DNA from: an uncultured Bacteroidota bacterium
GTDB lineage: Bacteria; Bacteroidota; Bacteroidia; JADZBD01
Assembly (NCBI GenBank): GCA_937924855.1
Contig: CALEYQ010000074.1
Location: forward strand, 12,310 to 76,309
Length of the DNA stretch: 64,000 nucleotides
Reading direction: 5' to 3'
The notes under the pieces were generated by a model. That model saw only the letters and a list, made by a program, of their open reading frames with translations, was not told where the DNA came from and did no database searches. Positions 18,659 through 28,617 of this stretch are shown here, piece after piece. The position numbers and the translations under genes were made by a program. Position 1 is the first letter of the stretch, and every line of letters starts with the position of its first letter.

Positions 18659-21600
18659 TGTCATTCCGAATTTTTCATAGGGGAATACTGGCCTCCCATT
18701 TTCTGCCCGTTTTGGGCTTTTTGGGTGCTATCTTTTTTGCCGGAAGCTTCCACGGCGATGCCTGGTATGCTCCAGCCCCTGCCTTTTTTGGTCCCGAAAA
18801 CCCCGGTATCCTTCCCCTGGCTTCCGATTCAGATACCAATGTAATTAAACTCCGCTACCCCTTTGAAGACCAAAGCTGGATCGACCCCATGTTTCGCGAC
18901 TGGAGTCCGCTTTATCTGAATGATCCTTCCAATATCCGCACTACCTACACCTACGACCCCGATTCCAACATTTATGTGGTGGAACAAAAAATTGGAGATA
19001 AGCATTTCCGCCCTCCAACCTACATGACGGTGGAAGAATATTCCAGGTATGATCTCGACAAGCGCATGAAGGAGTATTGGAAAAAGAAACAGCATGCCGA
19101 TAACCTCAATGAGCAAAACACAAAATCAGGAGTAATTCCAAAACTCTTCGTTAAAGGGGATGTGTTCCAGGATATTTTCGGTGGGAACACGGTCGATATT
19201 CGTCCCCAGGGTAGTGCCGAACTTACCTTCGGAGTTAATGTTTCTAAAACCGATAACCCTTCCATTCCCGAACGGCAGCGCAGGCTCACTACTTTCGACT
19301 TCAATGAAAAAATCCAGCTGAATGTAATTGGAAAAATCGGAGAGAAATTAAAACTGACCACCAGCTACAATACCGAAGCTACCTTCGACTTTGAAAACCA
19401 GATGAAACTTGAATTTACCGGATTCGAGGATGACATCATCAAAAAGATCGAAGCCGGTAACGTCAGTCTGCCCCTTACCGGATCTCTGATTACCGGAAGT
19501 CAGAGCCTCTTCGGAATAAAAACCCAAATGCAGTTTGGTAAAGTTACCGTAACCAATGTTTTTTCACAGCAGCGTGGACGGAAATCGGAAATTGAAATTA
19601 CCGGCGGAGCTCAAACGAATAACTTCGAAGTAAACGGCGATAATTACGAAGCCAACAAACACTATTTTCTTTCCCAATGGTTTCGCGACAATTACGAATC
19701 AGCGCTGGCAAACCTGCCTATTGTGGTTTCCAACATCAACATTACCAAAATAGAAGTCTGGGTAACCAATACCACCGGAAACATTAATGAAACCCGGAAC
19801 ATTGTTGCCTTCACGGATTTGGGTGAAGAATCGGGAAATATCAATTTTCCTGCGCAGGTGCTTCCGCTGACACCTCCCGGAACTGTTTCACAAAACCAAA
19901 ACAATACCCTGAACCCGATTACGTTTACTGCAGCCCATCCTCCGGTTCGCGATATCAATGCAGTTTCAGTGTATTTGGGAAACCCGGTAAACTTCAATCC
20001 CGTTTTCCAATCCGTGCGCGACTTTGAAAAACTGATTGCTGCCCGGAAACTTTCTCCTTCTGAATATTACCTGAATGAAAGGCTGGGATATATTTCGCTC
20101 AACAGCCAGTTAAATCCCGATCAGGTGCTTGCCGTTGCTTTTCAGTTCACTCAAAACGGAAATGTTTTTCAGGTGGGTGAATTCAGTACCGATGGAGTAG
20201 CCGAGCCCAACTGTTTGATGGTGAAAATGCTCAAAAGCACGAACGTCAGCACCCGTCGCGATACCATGCTATGGGATCTGATGATGAAAAACGTTTACGC
20301 CATCGGAGCCTATCAGGTAAAACCCGATAACTTTAAACTGGATGTACTTTACAACAACCCCTCTACCGGTGTTTATGTGAATGTGCTCCCCGAAAATAAT
20401 TTGCCCATCAGCGGACAACAGTTGATTCAGGTGCTGAATCTGGACCGAATTAACCCCCAGCAAAATCCTACCCCAGATGGTGTTTTCGACTTCCTCGATA
20501 AAATTACCATCAATGCTTCCAACGGAAGGGTCTATTTTCCCGTAGTGGAACCCTTCGGCGATTACTTGCGAAAGAAAATTAATCCCACAGGTAACGTAAA
20601 CCTCATTGCAATTGAAAACAAATATGCTTTCGATCAGCTTTACGATTCTTCCAAAACAGCAGCCCAGCAGTTTCCCGACAAAAACCGTTTCATCCTCCGC
20701 GGTTCTTACCGTTCCGCTTCCGGTTCTGAAATTTCACTCAATGCTGCAAACATTCCACAGGGTTCCGTAACGGTTACGGCAGGCGGTGTTCCCCTGCAGG
20801 AAAATATTGATTACACCGTTGATTATTCTCTGGGTCGGGTAAAAATCATTAACGAAGGTTTATTGCAATCAGGTGCTCCCATTAAAATCAGCCTTGAAAG
20901 CAATTCTCTTTTCAGCATTCAAAGTCGAACCATGATTGGAACACGGGTTGATTACCGTGTGAACCGGGATCTGAATTTCGGATTAACCCACATTCGCCTC
21001 AACGAAAGACCCCTTACCCAAAAAGTTAATATTGGGGATGAACCCATAAAAAACAACGTGGTTGGGATCGACGGAAATTACCGTACCGAAGCACCCTGGC
21101 TCACCCGCCTGGTGGATAAACTTCCCCTTCTTGCCACCAAGGAAATGTCAACCATCACCACTTCATTCGAAGCGGCAAAACTTTTTCCCGGCCATAGCAA
21201 GGCTATAGGTAAAAACGGTAACTCGTATATCGACGACTTTGAAGGTAGCCAAACCCTCATCGACATTAAAAATTTCGGCGCATGGACTTTGTCCAGCGTT
21301 CCGCGCTACCAACCTGCGCTCTGGCCCGAGGCCGACAGCATGGGAATTGCTTCGGGTTATAACCGTGCCTTACTCAGCTGGTATGTTATTGATCCCATTC
21401 TTTTGAGGACTACCGATGTTGTCAGCAATACAAACCTCCAGTCTAACCTTCTTTCCTGTGAAATTCTGGAAACCTATCTCTTTCCAAACCGCCAGTCACC
21501 CACCGGCCAGCCGATTAACATTCCCACCCTGGATCTGACCTATTATCCCGAGGAAGTTGGTCCCTACAATTACAATGTTAGCCCCACCAGCTATGCTGCA

Positions 21601-24600
21601 GGGATAAATGCCAGCGGTAAGCTCAATAACCCCGGATCGCGGTGGGCCGGAATTATGCGCCGCATCGAAACCAATGATTTTGAAGCGGCCAACATCGAAT
21701 ACATACAGTTCTGGATGATGGATCCCTTTGTACGAGACCAAAATGGAAACTCGCCCGATTACCAGGAAATATTCGGAACTACACCACCTTCCGGGGGAGA
21801 TTTGTATGTTAACATCGGGAATGTATCTGAAGATATTTTAAAAGACGGAAGACTCAGTTTCGAAAACGGGCTTCCCACCAATATCATGCAAACGCCCTGG
21901 GGAAATGTTCCCACCGTTACCTCCATTGTTAATGCCTTCGACAACAATACGCTGGTTAGGAGTAAGCAGGATGTCGGTCTTGACGGACTTCCCGATGTGG
22001 ATCCCGACGGCAGCGATAATCAGGTTGACGAAAAAACCTATTTCGCCTCTTACCTTGCCGCCATAGCCGCACTCCACGGAACCAATTCGGCCGCTTATCA
22101 GAATCTGCTCGATGGCAACGGAGAAACCGGTGATGTTTCTCATGACTACTATCACCATTTCAGGGGCGACTATGATGCTGCCCAGTATAACATTGTGCGG
22201 CGCTACAAATATTTCAACGGAATGGAAGGGAACTCTCCCATTGAACAGGGCGATAACGGATATACCCAATCCTCAACCACCATTCCCAATACCGAAGATG
22301 TAAACCGCGATAATAACCTGAACGAAACGGAAGATTATTATCAGTATCGGATTAAAATAAATCCCATTGATATCAGCCCTACTAATGTGGGTAACAATTT
22401 CATTACCGACGTGTATCAGAGCTCTTTCACCACTCCCAACGGAAGCCGGAAAACCGTTAACTTCTATCAGTTTAAAATTCCCCTTTCCCAGTTTCAAAAA
22501 ATGGGGAATATCGAAGATTTCCGTTCCATACGGTTTATGAGAATGGTGGTAAAAGGTTTCGACAAGCCTATTACACTTCGTTTTGCCCGCCTCGACCTGG
22601 TAAGAGGGGAATGGAGGAAATATAATTTTGATTTGCTTTCCCCGGGCGAATACATTCCGGTGGATAATTCGGCAACAACCTTTGATGTTTCTGCCGTTAA
22701 TTTTGAAGAAAACGGTTCCAAGCAACCTGTAAACTATATTCTGCCTCCCGATATTGAGCAGGAAACGGATATTACCACGGCTAATCTCATCCGTCTGAAC
22801 GAGCAGGCTCTTGCCTTGAGGGTTTGCGGATTAAAAGATGGCGACAGCCGTGCCTGTTTCAAAAATGTGAGCCTCGATCTTCGAAGCTACCGGAAGCTGA
22901 GGATGTTTGTGCATGCCGAGGCCGGACCCAATAACGAAGTGCTTAATAATGGCGACCTTCAGATGTTCATTCGACTGGGAACCGATTATACCGACAATTA
23001 TTACGAATATTCCATTCCGCTGCATGTTACAGCTCCCGGGTACTATAGCAATACCAGCGACGACGATAAACGAAAAGTCTGGAGGTACGAAAACGACATG
23101 ATTCTGAGTTTCGCCGAACTTCAGGCTGCAAAACAACAGCGGAATTCACGCCTCAATACAACCGGCAGCGGGGTTACCCTGACCACGGAGTATACGGTTA
23201 ACATTACCGATGAAAACGGGCATGCCAGAATTATCCGGATTAAAGGAAATCCAAACCTGTCCACCGTAAAAACCATTATGATTGGAGTCCGGAATCCCAA
23301 AAAGGTACCCGGAGGTGGGGACGACGGATTTACAAAGTGTGCGGAGGTTTGGGTAAACGAATTACGGCTTACCGATTTTGATGAAGCCGGAGGCTGGGCT
23401 GCTACGGCAAGAGTTACCGGAAAACTGGCCGACTTCGGAACCGTGACATTAGCCGGAAACATGAGTACCCCGGGTTGGGGTAGTCTCGAGAAAAAAGTTT
23501 CGGAACGGAAACGGGAAACCGTTTACTCCTACGATGTAATTACCCAGTTTGAATTGGGTAAATTCTTCCCCGTTAACTGGAATATCCGTCTTCCTCTTTA
23601 TTACGGTTTCTCCGAAATCAGGGTTAACCCTCAATTTAATCCCTACGATCCCGATATCGAATTGAAAAACGTCTATAATAGTCCGGAGTTTTCTGAAGCT
23701 TATAAGGATTCCATACGAAAAGCAACCCAGGATTTTACGCGACGACGAAGTATAAATTTAACCAATGTGAAAAAGGAAAGGGGGCGGGGCCAAACCAAAA
23801 CGCATTTATATGATGTGGAAAATTTTGCTTTGAACCTTTCCTACAGCGAATTATTCCAGCGGAATTATGCGGTGGCTCATTATCAAACCAAAAATTACCG
23901 GGGCGGAATAACTTATAATTATTCTACCCAACCCAAACCCTGGAAACCGTTTGAAAAGAAAAAGCTCTTCAAGTCGAACAGCATGCGTATTGTCAGGGAG
24001 TTTAATTTGAATCCCTATCCCAACAGCTATGCTTTTGTGATGGATGTAGATCGCTTTTACAGCGAAAAGTTATTGCGTGATATTACGGGTGAATACCTTA
24101 CCATCGATACCGCATTCCAGAAATCATTTAATATAAATCGGTCTTACGACCTCCGTTACGACATAGCCCGTTCCCTGAAAATGGCCTATAATGCCACCAA
24201 TACCGGATTGATCCGTGAACCTGACGGAAAAATTGATCAGGACTGGGAACGCGATTCCATAAAGCAGGATCTGTTCCGGGGTGGTACTTCAATGACCTTT
24301 ATGCAGCAGGTTCGGCTCGACTGGACTCTGCCCATAAACAAAATTCCATTGCTCGACTGGGTCAGCGCCAATGCAAGCTATTCGGGTAACTTTAATTGGA
24401 ACCGGCCATCCTTCTTTGCCGATACTATGGGCCGTACCCTGAACAACTCCAATACCAAAACCCTGAATTCTCAGTTGAACATGGTTAACTTTTATAACAA
24501 AGTGAAGTACTTTAAAAAAGTGAACCAGAAATTCCTGAAGAAAGCAACCTCATCGAACAAGCCTTCACCTCTTGGCAATCCGAATAAACCGCCGCCAACA

Positions 24601-26034
24601 CCACAACCCGGGAAAAAGGATTCTGCAAAGAAAAAAGAAAAGGATCCCAATGAAATAACCATACTGGATTATATCGCCAGAACGGTGATGATGGTGAGGA
24701 ACTTTTCCTTCTCAGTAACCCAGAACAACGGAACGGTTCTTCCAGGATATAGACCCAATACTACAGTATTAGGGATGTCAACTACCAGTCCCTACGGAAA
24801 TACTTTTGCCCCCGGATTCGGATTTGTCATGGGTGGCCAGGATCCCAATATACACAATGAACTTGCCGGAGCGGGATATATGACAACGGCTAATCATAAC
24901 ATGCCCTATACCCGAAATACCACGCTGAATTATAACGGAAGAGCTAATATTGAACCATTCAACGATTTTAAAATTGAAGTTACCGCTAACCGTAATTATT
25001 CGAAAAACCAAACCATGTTTTTCATTTTCGATCCCATGGATGGAGTATTCGAAGAACGAAACCCTTTGGAAACGGGTAACTTTAGCATGTCATTCATAAC
25101 CTGGAAAACGGCCTTTTCCAAGCTCGATCGTAAGGATTATTTCTACGAACCTTATGAAAAGTTTCGGAATAACCGGGCCGAAATGTCGGCCTTGCTGGCA
25201 CAGGATTACGGAAACAGCAGCGGGGTTAGCCAGGGCTTCTATAACGGATACGGTCCCACCAGCCAACAGGTAATGATGTTCTCTTTCCTTTCAGGATATG
25301 CCGGCCACGATGCCAGCGGAATTTCAAGAAATACCTTCCCGGTTATTCCCAAGCCCAACTGGCGGATTACCTATAATGGTCTGGCAAAAATGGAGATATT
25401 GAAAAAGCACTTTAAAACGGTAACACTAACTCATGCTTATCGTTCCTCTTACTCGTTCAGCTTTACCCAAAATCTCTTGTATACTGATGACGGAAACAAC
25501 GTTCCAACCGCCTTGGATAATGCGAGCAACTTTATTTTTAAAGAGCAGATAAATACCATAAACCTGACCGAGCAGTTTTCGCCCCTTATTAAGGTCGATG
25601 TTACCATGACCAATAAAATTACAGGAAATGTGGAATTGAAGAAAGACAGGAACATTGCCCTCAGTCTTTCCAATAATCAGGTAACTGAAATTTTCGGAAC
25701 CGAGTATATTTTCGGTGCCGGCTACCGGATTCCCGGTCTGGAGATTAAGTTTTCCAAAGACAAGAAAAAGAAACCTCTTAAGAGCGACCTTAATATCCGG
25801 GCCGATCTGTCGATACGCCGGAATATTACCCTGATCCGAAAAGTGGTGGAAAATGTAACCCAGCCCACGGCCGGGCAAACCATAATTTCCGTGAAAACAT
25901 CGGCCGAATATACCATCAGCGAAAGGCTTAACCTGAGGATATTCTACGACCAGATACTCACGCGCCCGGTTATTTCAACCAGCTTTAATTCCAGCAACGT
26001 AAATTCCGGGGTGGCCCTGCGCTTTACTTTGTAG
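18658..26034 (+). CDS. sprA: T9SS outer-membrane translocon SprA (Sov)
   Basis: Giant outer-membrane barrel, 2458 residues, close to the roughly 2400 of Flavobacterium johnsoniae SprA. It forms the exit channel of the type IX secretion system and is needed for gliding where gliding exists. An N-terminal hydrophobic segment (FLPVLGFLGAIFFAG) acts as signal sequence. Family blocks include GNTVDIRPQGSAELTFG near residue 180, GKNGNSYIDDFEGS near 850 and CAEVWVNELRLTDFDE near 1560. A low-complexity Pro/Lys linker (about 1965-1995) separates late barrel strands, and the protein ends in the typical strand VALRFTL. Its likely cargo here includes both M43 proteases and the FG-GAP protein. The start overlaps the ruvA stop. 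Confidence 0.95.
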   Translation: MSFRIFHRGILASHFLPVLGFLGAIFFAGSFHGDAWYAPAPAFFGPENPGILPLASDSDTNVIKLRYPFEDQSWIDPMFRDWSPLYLNDPSNIRTTYTYDPDSNIYVVEQKIGDKHFRPPTYMTVEEYSRYDLDKRMKEYWKKKQHADNLNEQNTKSGVIPKLFVKGDVFQDIFGGNTVDIRPQGSAELTFGVNVSKTDNPSIPERQRRLTTFDFNEKIQLNVIGKIGEKLKLTTSYNTEATFDFENQMKLEFTGFEDDIIKKIEAGNVSLPLTGSLITGSQSLFGIKTQMQFGKVTVTNVFSQQRGRKSEIEITGGAQTNNFEVNGDNYEANKHYFLSQWFRDNYESALANLPIVVSNINITKIEVWVTNTTGNINETRNIVAFTDLGEESGNINFPAQVLPLTPPGTVSQNQNNTLNPITFTAAHPPVRDINAVSVYLGNPVNFNPVFQSVRDFEKLIAARKLSPSEYYLNERLGYISLNSQLNPDQVLAVAFQFTQNGNVFQVGEFSTDGVAEPNCLMVKMLKSTNVSTRRDTMLWDLMMKNVYAIGAYQVKPDNFKLDVLYNNPSTGVYVNVLPENNLPISGQQLIQVLNLDRINPQQNPTPDGVFDFLDKITINASNGRVYFPVVEPFGDYLRKKINPTGNVNLIAIENKYAFDQLYDSSKTAAQQFPDKNRFILRGSYRSASGSEISLNAANIPQGSVTVTAGGVPLQENIDYTVDYSLGRVKIINEGLLQSGAPIKISLESNSLFSIQSRTMIGTRVDYRVNRDLNFGLTHIRLNERPLTQKVNIGDEPIKNNVVGIDGNYRTEAPWLTRLVDKLPLLATKEMSTITTSFEAAKLFPGHSKAIGKNGNSYIDDFEGSQTLIDIKNFGAWTLSSVPRYQPALWPEADSMGIASGYNRALLSWYVIDPILLRTTDVVSNTNLQSNLLSCEILETYLFPNRQSPTGQPINIPTLDLTYYPEEVGPYNYNVSPTSYAAGINASGKLNNPGSRWAGIMRRIETNDFEAANIEYIQFWMMDPFVRDQNGNSPDYQEIFGTTPPSGGDLYVNIGNVSEDILKDGRLSFENGLPTNIMQTPWGNVPTVTSIVNAFDNNTLVRSKQDVGLDGLPDVDPDGSDNQVDEKTYFASYLAAIAALHGTNSAAYQNLLDGNGETGDVSHDYYHHFRGDYDAAQYNIVRRYKYFNGMEGNSPIEQGDNGYTQSSTTIPNTEDVNRDNNLNETEDYYQYRIKINPIDISPTNVGNNFITDVYQSSFTTPNGSRKTVNFYQFKIPLSQFQKMGNIEDFRSIRFMRMVVKGFDKPITLRFARLDLVRGEWRKYNFDLLSPGEYIPVDNSATTFDVSAVNFEENGSKQPVNYILPPDIEQETDITTANLIRLNEQALALRVCGLKDGDSRACFKNVSLDLRSYRKLRMFVHAEAGPNNEVLNNGDLQMFIRLGTDYTDNYYEYSIPLHVTAPGYYSNTSDDDKRKVWRYENDMILSFAELQAAKQQRNSRLNTTGSGVTLTTEYTVNITDENGHARIIRIKGNPNLSTVKTIMIGVRNPKKVPGGGDDGFTKCAEVWVNELRLTDFDEAGGWAATARVTGKLADFGTVTLAGNMSTPGWGSLEKKVSERKRETVYSYDVITQFELGKFFPVNWNIRLPLYYGFSEIRVNPQFNPYDPDIELKNVYNSPEFSEAYKDSIRKATQDFTRRRSINLTNVKKERGRGQTKTHLYDVENFALNLSYSELFQRNYAVAHYQTKNYRGGITYNYSTQPKPWKPFEKKKLFKSNSMRIVREFNLNPYPNSYAFVMDVDRFYSEKLLRDITGEYLTIDTAFQKSFNINRSYDLRYDIARSLKMAYNATNTGLIREPDGKIDQDWERDSIKQDLFRGGTSMTFMQQVRLDWTLPINKIPLLDWVSANASYSGNFNWNRPSFFADTMGRTLNNSNTKTLNSQLNMVNFYNKVKYFKKVNQKFLKKATSSNKPSPLGNPNKPPPTPQPGKKDSAKKKEKDPNEITILDYIARTVMMVRNFSFSVTQNNGTVLPGYRPNTTVLGMSTTSPYGNTFAPGFGFVMGGQDPNIHNELAGAGYMTTANHNMPYTRNTTLNYNGRANIEPFNDFKIEVTANRNYSKNQTMFFIFDPMDGVFEERNPLETGNFSMSFITWKTAFSKLDRKDYFYEPYEKFRNNRAEMSALLAQDYGNSSGVSQGFYNGYGPTSQQVMMFSFLSGYAGHDASGISRNTFPVIPKPNWRITYNGLAKMEILKKHFKTVTLTHAYRSSYSFSFTQNLLYTDDGNNVPTALDNASNFIFKEQINTINLTEQFSPLIKVDVTMTNKITGNVELKKDRNIALSLSNNQVTEIFGTEYIFGAGYRIPGLEIKFSKDKKKKPLKSDLNIRADLSIRRNITLIRKVVENVTQPTAGQTIISVKTSAEYTISERLNLRIFYDQILTRPVISTSFNSSNVNSGVALRFTL

Positions 26035-26050
26035 GAAATTGGTAAGGGGG

Positions 26051-26081
26051 TTTGCAGTTGTTGTTCTAAACCCTATTTTTG
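26051..26081 (+). promoter_or_regulatory. Bacteroidota-type promoter for gcvH-vanZ-GNAT
   Basis: TTTG (26051-26054), 19 bases, TATTTTTG (26074-26081): an exact fit to TTTG-N19-21-TAnnTTTG. The gcvH ATG follows 16 bases after the -7 box, which leaves a leader of only about ten bases. Confidence 0.6.
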
Positions 26082-26097
26082 TCACCAAATCAATTTT

Positions 26098-26478
26098 ATG
26101 AACATCCCTGATAATTTAAAATACACCAAAGACCACGAGTGGGTAAAAATTGAAGGAAACGTGGCTACGGTAGGCATTACCGATTTTGCACAAGGCGAAT
26201 TGGGCGACATTGTTTATGTGGAAATAGAAACCCTGGGTGAGGATGTAGAGGAAGGTGCCGTGTTTGGAACCGTGGAAGCTGTGAAAACCGTAAGTGACCT
26301 CTTCATGCCTCTGCAGGGAAAAATAACTGAGGTTAACCCCGGCCTGGTTTCCAACCCGGAAGCCGTAAATAAAGATCCTTACGGAGAAGGATGGATGGTA
26401 AAGGTGGAACTGGCCTCCGGTGCCAATACCTCCGGTCTGCTTTCTGCCGCAGATTACAAATCCTTAATCGGACAATAA
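26098..26478 (+). CDS. gcvH: Glycine cleavage system H protein
   Basis: Lipoyl carrier of the glycine cleavage complex, 126 residues. It shuttles the aminomethyl group between the P, T and L proteins. It opens with the typical LKYTKDHEWVKIEG, and the lipoyl lysine lies in GTVEAVKTVSDLFMPLQG near residue 63. The ending NPEAVNKDPYGEGWMVKVE is standard. It has a consensus promoter and begins a likely three-gene transcript. Other gcv genes are not in the window. Confidence 0.96.
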   Translation: MNIPDNLKYTKDHEWVKIEGNVATVGITDFAQGELGDIVYVEIETLGEDVEEGAVFGTVEAVKTVSDLFMPLQGKITEVNPGLVSNPEAVNKDPYGEGWMVKVELASGANTSGLLSAADYKSLIGQ

Positions 26479-26483
26479 ATAAA

Positions 26484-26870
26484 ATGTATCGGTTTAAATG
26501 GGCACTGTTATGGACGGTGCTCATTTTTGTTTTATATGCCATCCCGGGGAAGGACCTGCCGCATTTTGATTGGGCCGATCTTATCAGCCTGGATAAATTT
26601 GTTCACGCCGGCATCTTTTTCATGCATTTCCTGTTTCTGGCCGGCATTTTTCTTGCCGGAAGCAATGATACCTTTAAAAATGCTCTTTTCATTGCGCTGG
26701 CCTCCTCTTTGTATGGGGCCCTGCTGGAACTAATGCAATTGCTGGTTTTTGAAGGTCGCTCCTTTGAATGGCTCGATATCCTTGCCAACGATACGGGAAT
26801 TATTCTTGCGCTTTTTACCCGTAAAAAGTGGATAAATCATCCTATTTTTGGCAAGATTTTCCGACCATGA
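26484..26870 (+). CDS. VanZ-like membrane protein
   Basis: Small integral membrane protein of 128 residues with about four hydrophobic segments and VanZ-family features: FVLYAIPGKDLPHFDW near the start, DKFVHAGIFFMHFLFL in the middle, and GRSFEWLDILANDTGI near the end. The family is named after a teicoplanin resistance accessory protein, but the biochemical role is unknown. The ATG 6 bases after gcvH is chosen. The stop overlaps the next ATG (ATGA). The gcvH-vanZ pair is conserved beside sprA in many Bacteroidota. Confidence 0.85.
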   Translation: MYRFKWALLWTVLIFVLYAIPGKDLPHFDWADLISLDKFVHAGIFFMHFLFLAGIFLAGSNDTFKNALFIALASSLYGALLELMQLLVFEGRSFEWLDILANDTGIILALFTRKKWINHPIFGKIFRP

Positions 26871-27337
26871 AAAGCGCTACCTGGGAACACAAAGCATTTA
26901 ACGACCTTACCCTCGAGGAATTATACGGCCTGCTACGACTCCGCTCGGAAGCTTTTCATGTAGAGCAGGATTGCGCCTACCTCGATCTCGACAATAAAGA
27001 TCAGAACAGTTACCACCTCCTGGGAAAATCAAAAAAAGGAGAGTTAGTTGCCTATGCCCGGATTATTCCCCCCGGGGTTTCCTTTAATGAGGTATCCATA
27101 GGAAGAGTTGTTACTTCTCATCGCACCCGTGGAACCGGTTTGGGAAAAATGCTGATGCAAAAAGCCATAGAAGCGGTTTACGATAAATTTGGTCCCGTTC
27201 CGGTACGAATTGGTGCCCAATGCTATCTTACCCGATTTTACGGTTCTTTCGGGTTCCTGCCCGACGGAGAGGAATACCTGGAGGATAATATTCCCCACAT
27301 CGAAATGGTGTTGCCTCCCAAAAAAGTAAAGCCCTAA
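26867..27337 (+). CDS. GNAT family N-acetyltransferase (ElaA-like)
   Basis: GCN5-related acyltransferase of 156 residues resembling ElaA. The N-terminal block LYGLLRLRSEAFHVEQDCAY is ElaA-typical. The acetyl-CoA loop is SIGRVVTSHRTRGTGLGKMLM (R/QxxGxG/A form), followed by PVRIGAQCYLTRFYGSFGF. The start overlaps the vanZ-like stop by 4 bases. The last codons overlap the convergent cysN gene by 4 bases. Substrate unknown; cytoplasmic. Confidence 0.88.
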   Translation: MKSATWEHKAFNDLTLEELYGLLRLRSEAFHVEQDCAYLDLDNKDQNSYHLLGKSKKGELVAYARIIPPGVSFNEVSIGRVVTSHRTRGTGLGKMLMQKAIEAVYDKFGPVPVRIGAQCYLTRFYGSFGFLPDGEEYLEDNIPHIEMVLPPKKVKP

Positions 27338-28605
27338 AGAATCATTCCGGCTCCCACTGTAACATGGGTTGATTCATCTATCAGAATCAAACTTCCTGTA
27401 TTCCGGTTTCTCAAATAAGAATCCGCCGCCAGGGGCGAAGTAGTCCGAATGCTGATTTTACCAATGTCGTTCAATCCCAACCCTTCAACTTCATTCTCTT
27501 TCTCCAGGGTATTTATGTTTATCCGGTGTGAGATTTCTTTTACTATCCCCCGCACTTCACGGGTGGTATGTCGTATGGAATATTTTCCGTTCAGCTTAAG
27601 CGGTGTTTCCGATAACCAGCAAACCATTACATCCAGTTCCTGACTCAGCCGCGAGGGCGTGGCCGACTTCACAATCATATCTCCGCGGGAAATATCAAGG
27701 TCGTTTTCGGTAAGCAGGGTTATGCTTTCTCCGGCATAAGCAGTTTCTACTTCCGCTCCGCCTTTTTCAATGGCCTTAATCCGCGATGTTAAACCTGAAG
27801 GCAAAACCGTAATAGCATCCCCCACCGAAAAGATGCCTCCGGAAATTCTTCCGGCATAACCCCGGTAATCGTGGTATTCATTCCGCATGGGACGAATCAC
27901 CAGCTGCACCGGGAAACGCGCATCGGCAAGGTTCTCATCATTGGTAATGTGAAGATTTTCCAAAAGGTAGAGCAGGGTAGGACCATTATACCAGTCCATA
28001 TGCGTTGAGCGCTCCACAATATTATCACCCAAAAGGGCCGAGATAGGAATGAAATTTACATCGCGTATGTTGAGTGAAACAGCCAAAGCCTCAAATTTTT
28101 TCCGGATGTCGTCAAACACCGCTTCGCTGAAACTCACCAGATCCATTTTGTTTACACAAACTATCAGATGGGGTATCCGAAGCAGCGAAGCAATGTAAGC
28201 ATGCCGCATGGTTTGTTCAATGATGCCTTTCCTCGAATCAACAAGAATGATGGTGGCATTTGCGGTGGAGGCTCCGGTTACCATGTTCCGGGTATATTGA
28301 ATATGCCCCGGAGTATCGGCAATAATGAATTTCCTTTTTGGAGTGGCAAAGTATCGATAGGCTACATCTATCGTTATTCCCTGTTCCCGTTCCGCTCTCA
28401 GCCCATCGGTTAAGAGGGCCAGATTTACATACTCTTCGCCCCGTTTTTCCGAACTTTCCCTCACCGCCTCATATTGATCTTCAAAAATAGATTTGCTGTC
28501 ATAGAGCAACCTTCCAATGAGGGTGCTTTTGCCGTCGTCAACAGAACCCGCCGTTGTAAAACGGAGGAGGTCCATGTCTAAATAATTATGATTTTCCGTT
28601 ATCAT
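27334..28605 (-). CDS. cysN: Sulfate adenylyltransferase subunit 1 (GTPase)
   Basis: Regulatory GTPase subunit of ATP sulfurylase: GTP hydrolysis drives formation of APS by CysD. 423 residues. GTPase motifs: GSVDDGKSTLIGRLLYDS (G1), DTPGHIQYTRNM (G3), CVNKMD (G4). An EF-Tu-like beta-barrel part with FPVQLVIRP and RGYAGRISGG follows from about residue 215. No APS kinase domain is fused; CysC is separate here. Last gene of cysC-cysD-cysN, so probably governed by the attenuator upstream of cysC. Confidence 0.95.
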   Translation of the reverse strand: MITENHNYLDMDLLRFTTAGSVDDGKSTLIGRLLYDSKSIFEDQYEAVRESSEKRGEEYVNLALLTDGLRAEREQGITIDVAYRYFATPKRKFIIADTPGHIQYTRNMVTGASTANATIILVDSRKGIIEQTMRHAYIASLLRIPHLIVCVNKMDLVSFSEAVFDDIRKKFEALAVSLNIRDVNFIPISALLGDNIVERSTHMDWYNGPTLLYLLENLHITNDENLADARFPVQLVIRPMRNEYHDYRGYAGRISGGIFSVGDAITVLPSGLTSRIKAIEKGGAEVETAYAGESITLLTENDLDISRGDMIVKSATPSRLSQELDVMVCWLSETPLKLNGKYSIRHTTREVRGIVKEISHRININTLEKENEVEGLGLNDIGKISIRTTSPLAADSYLRNRNTGSLILIDESTHVTVGAGMIL

Positions 28606-28617
28606 GTGTTGAATCCT

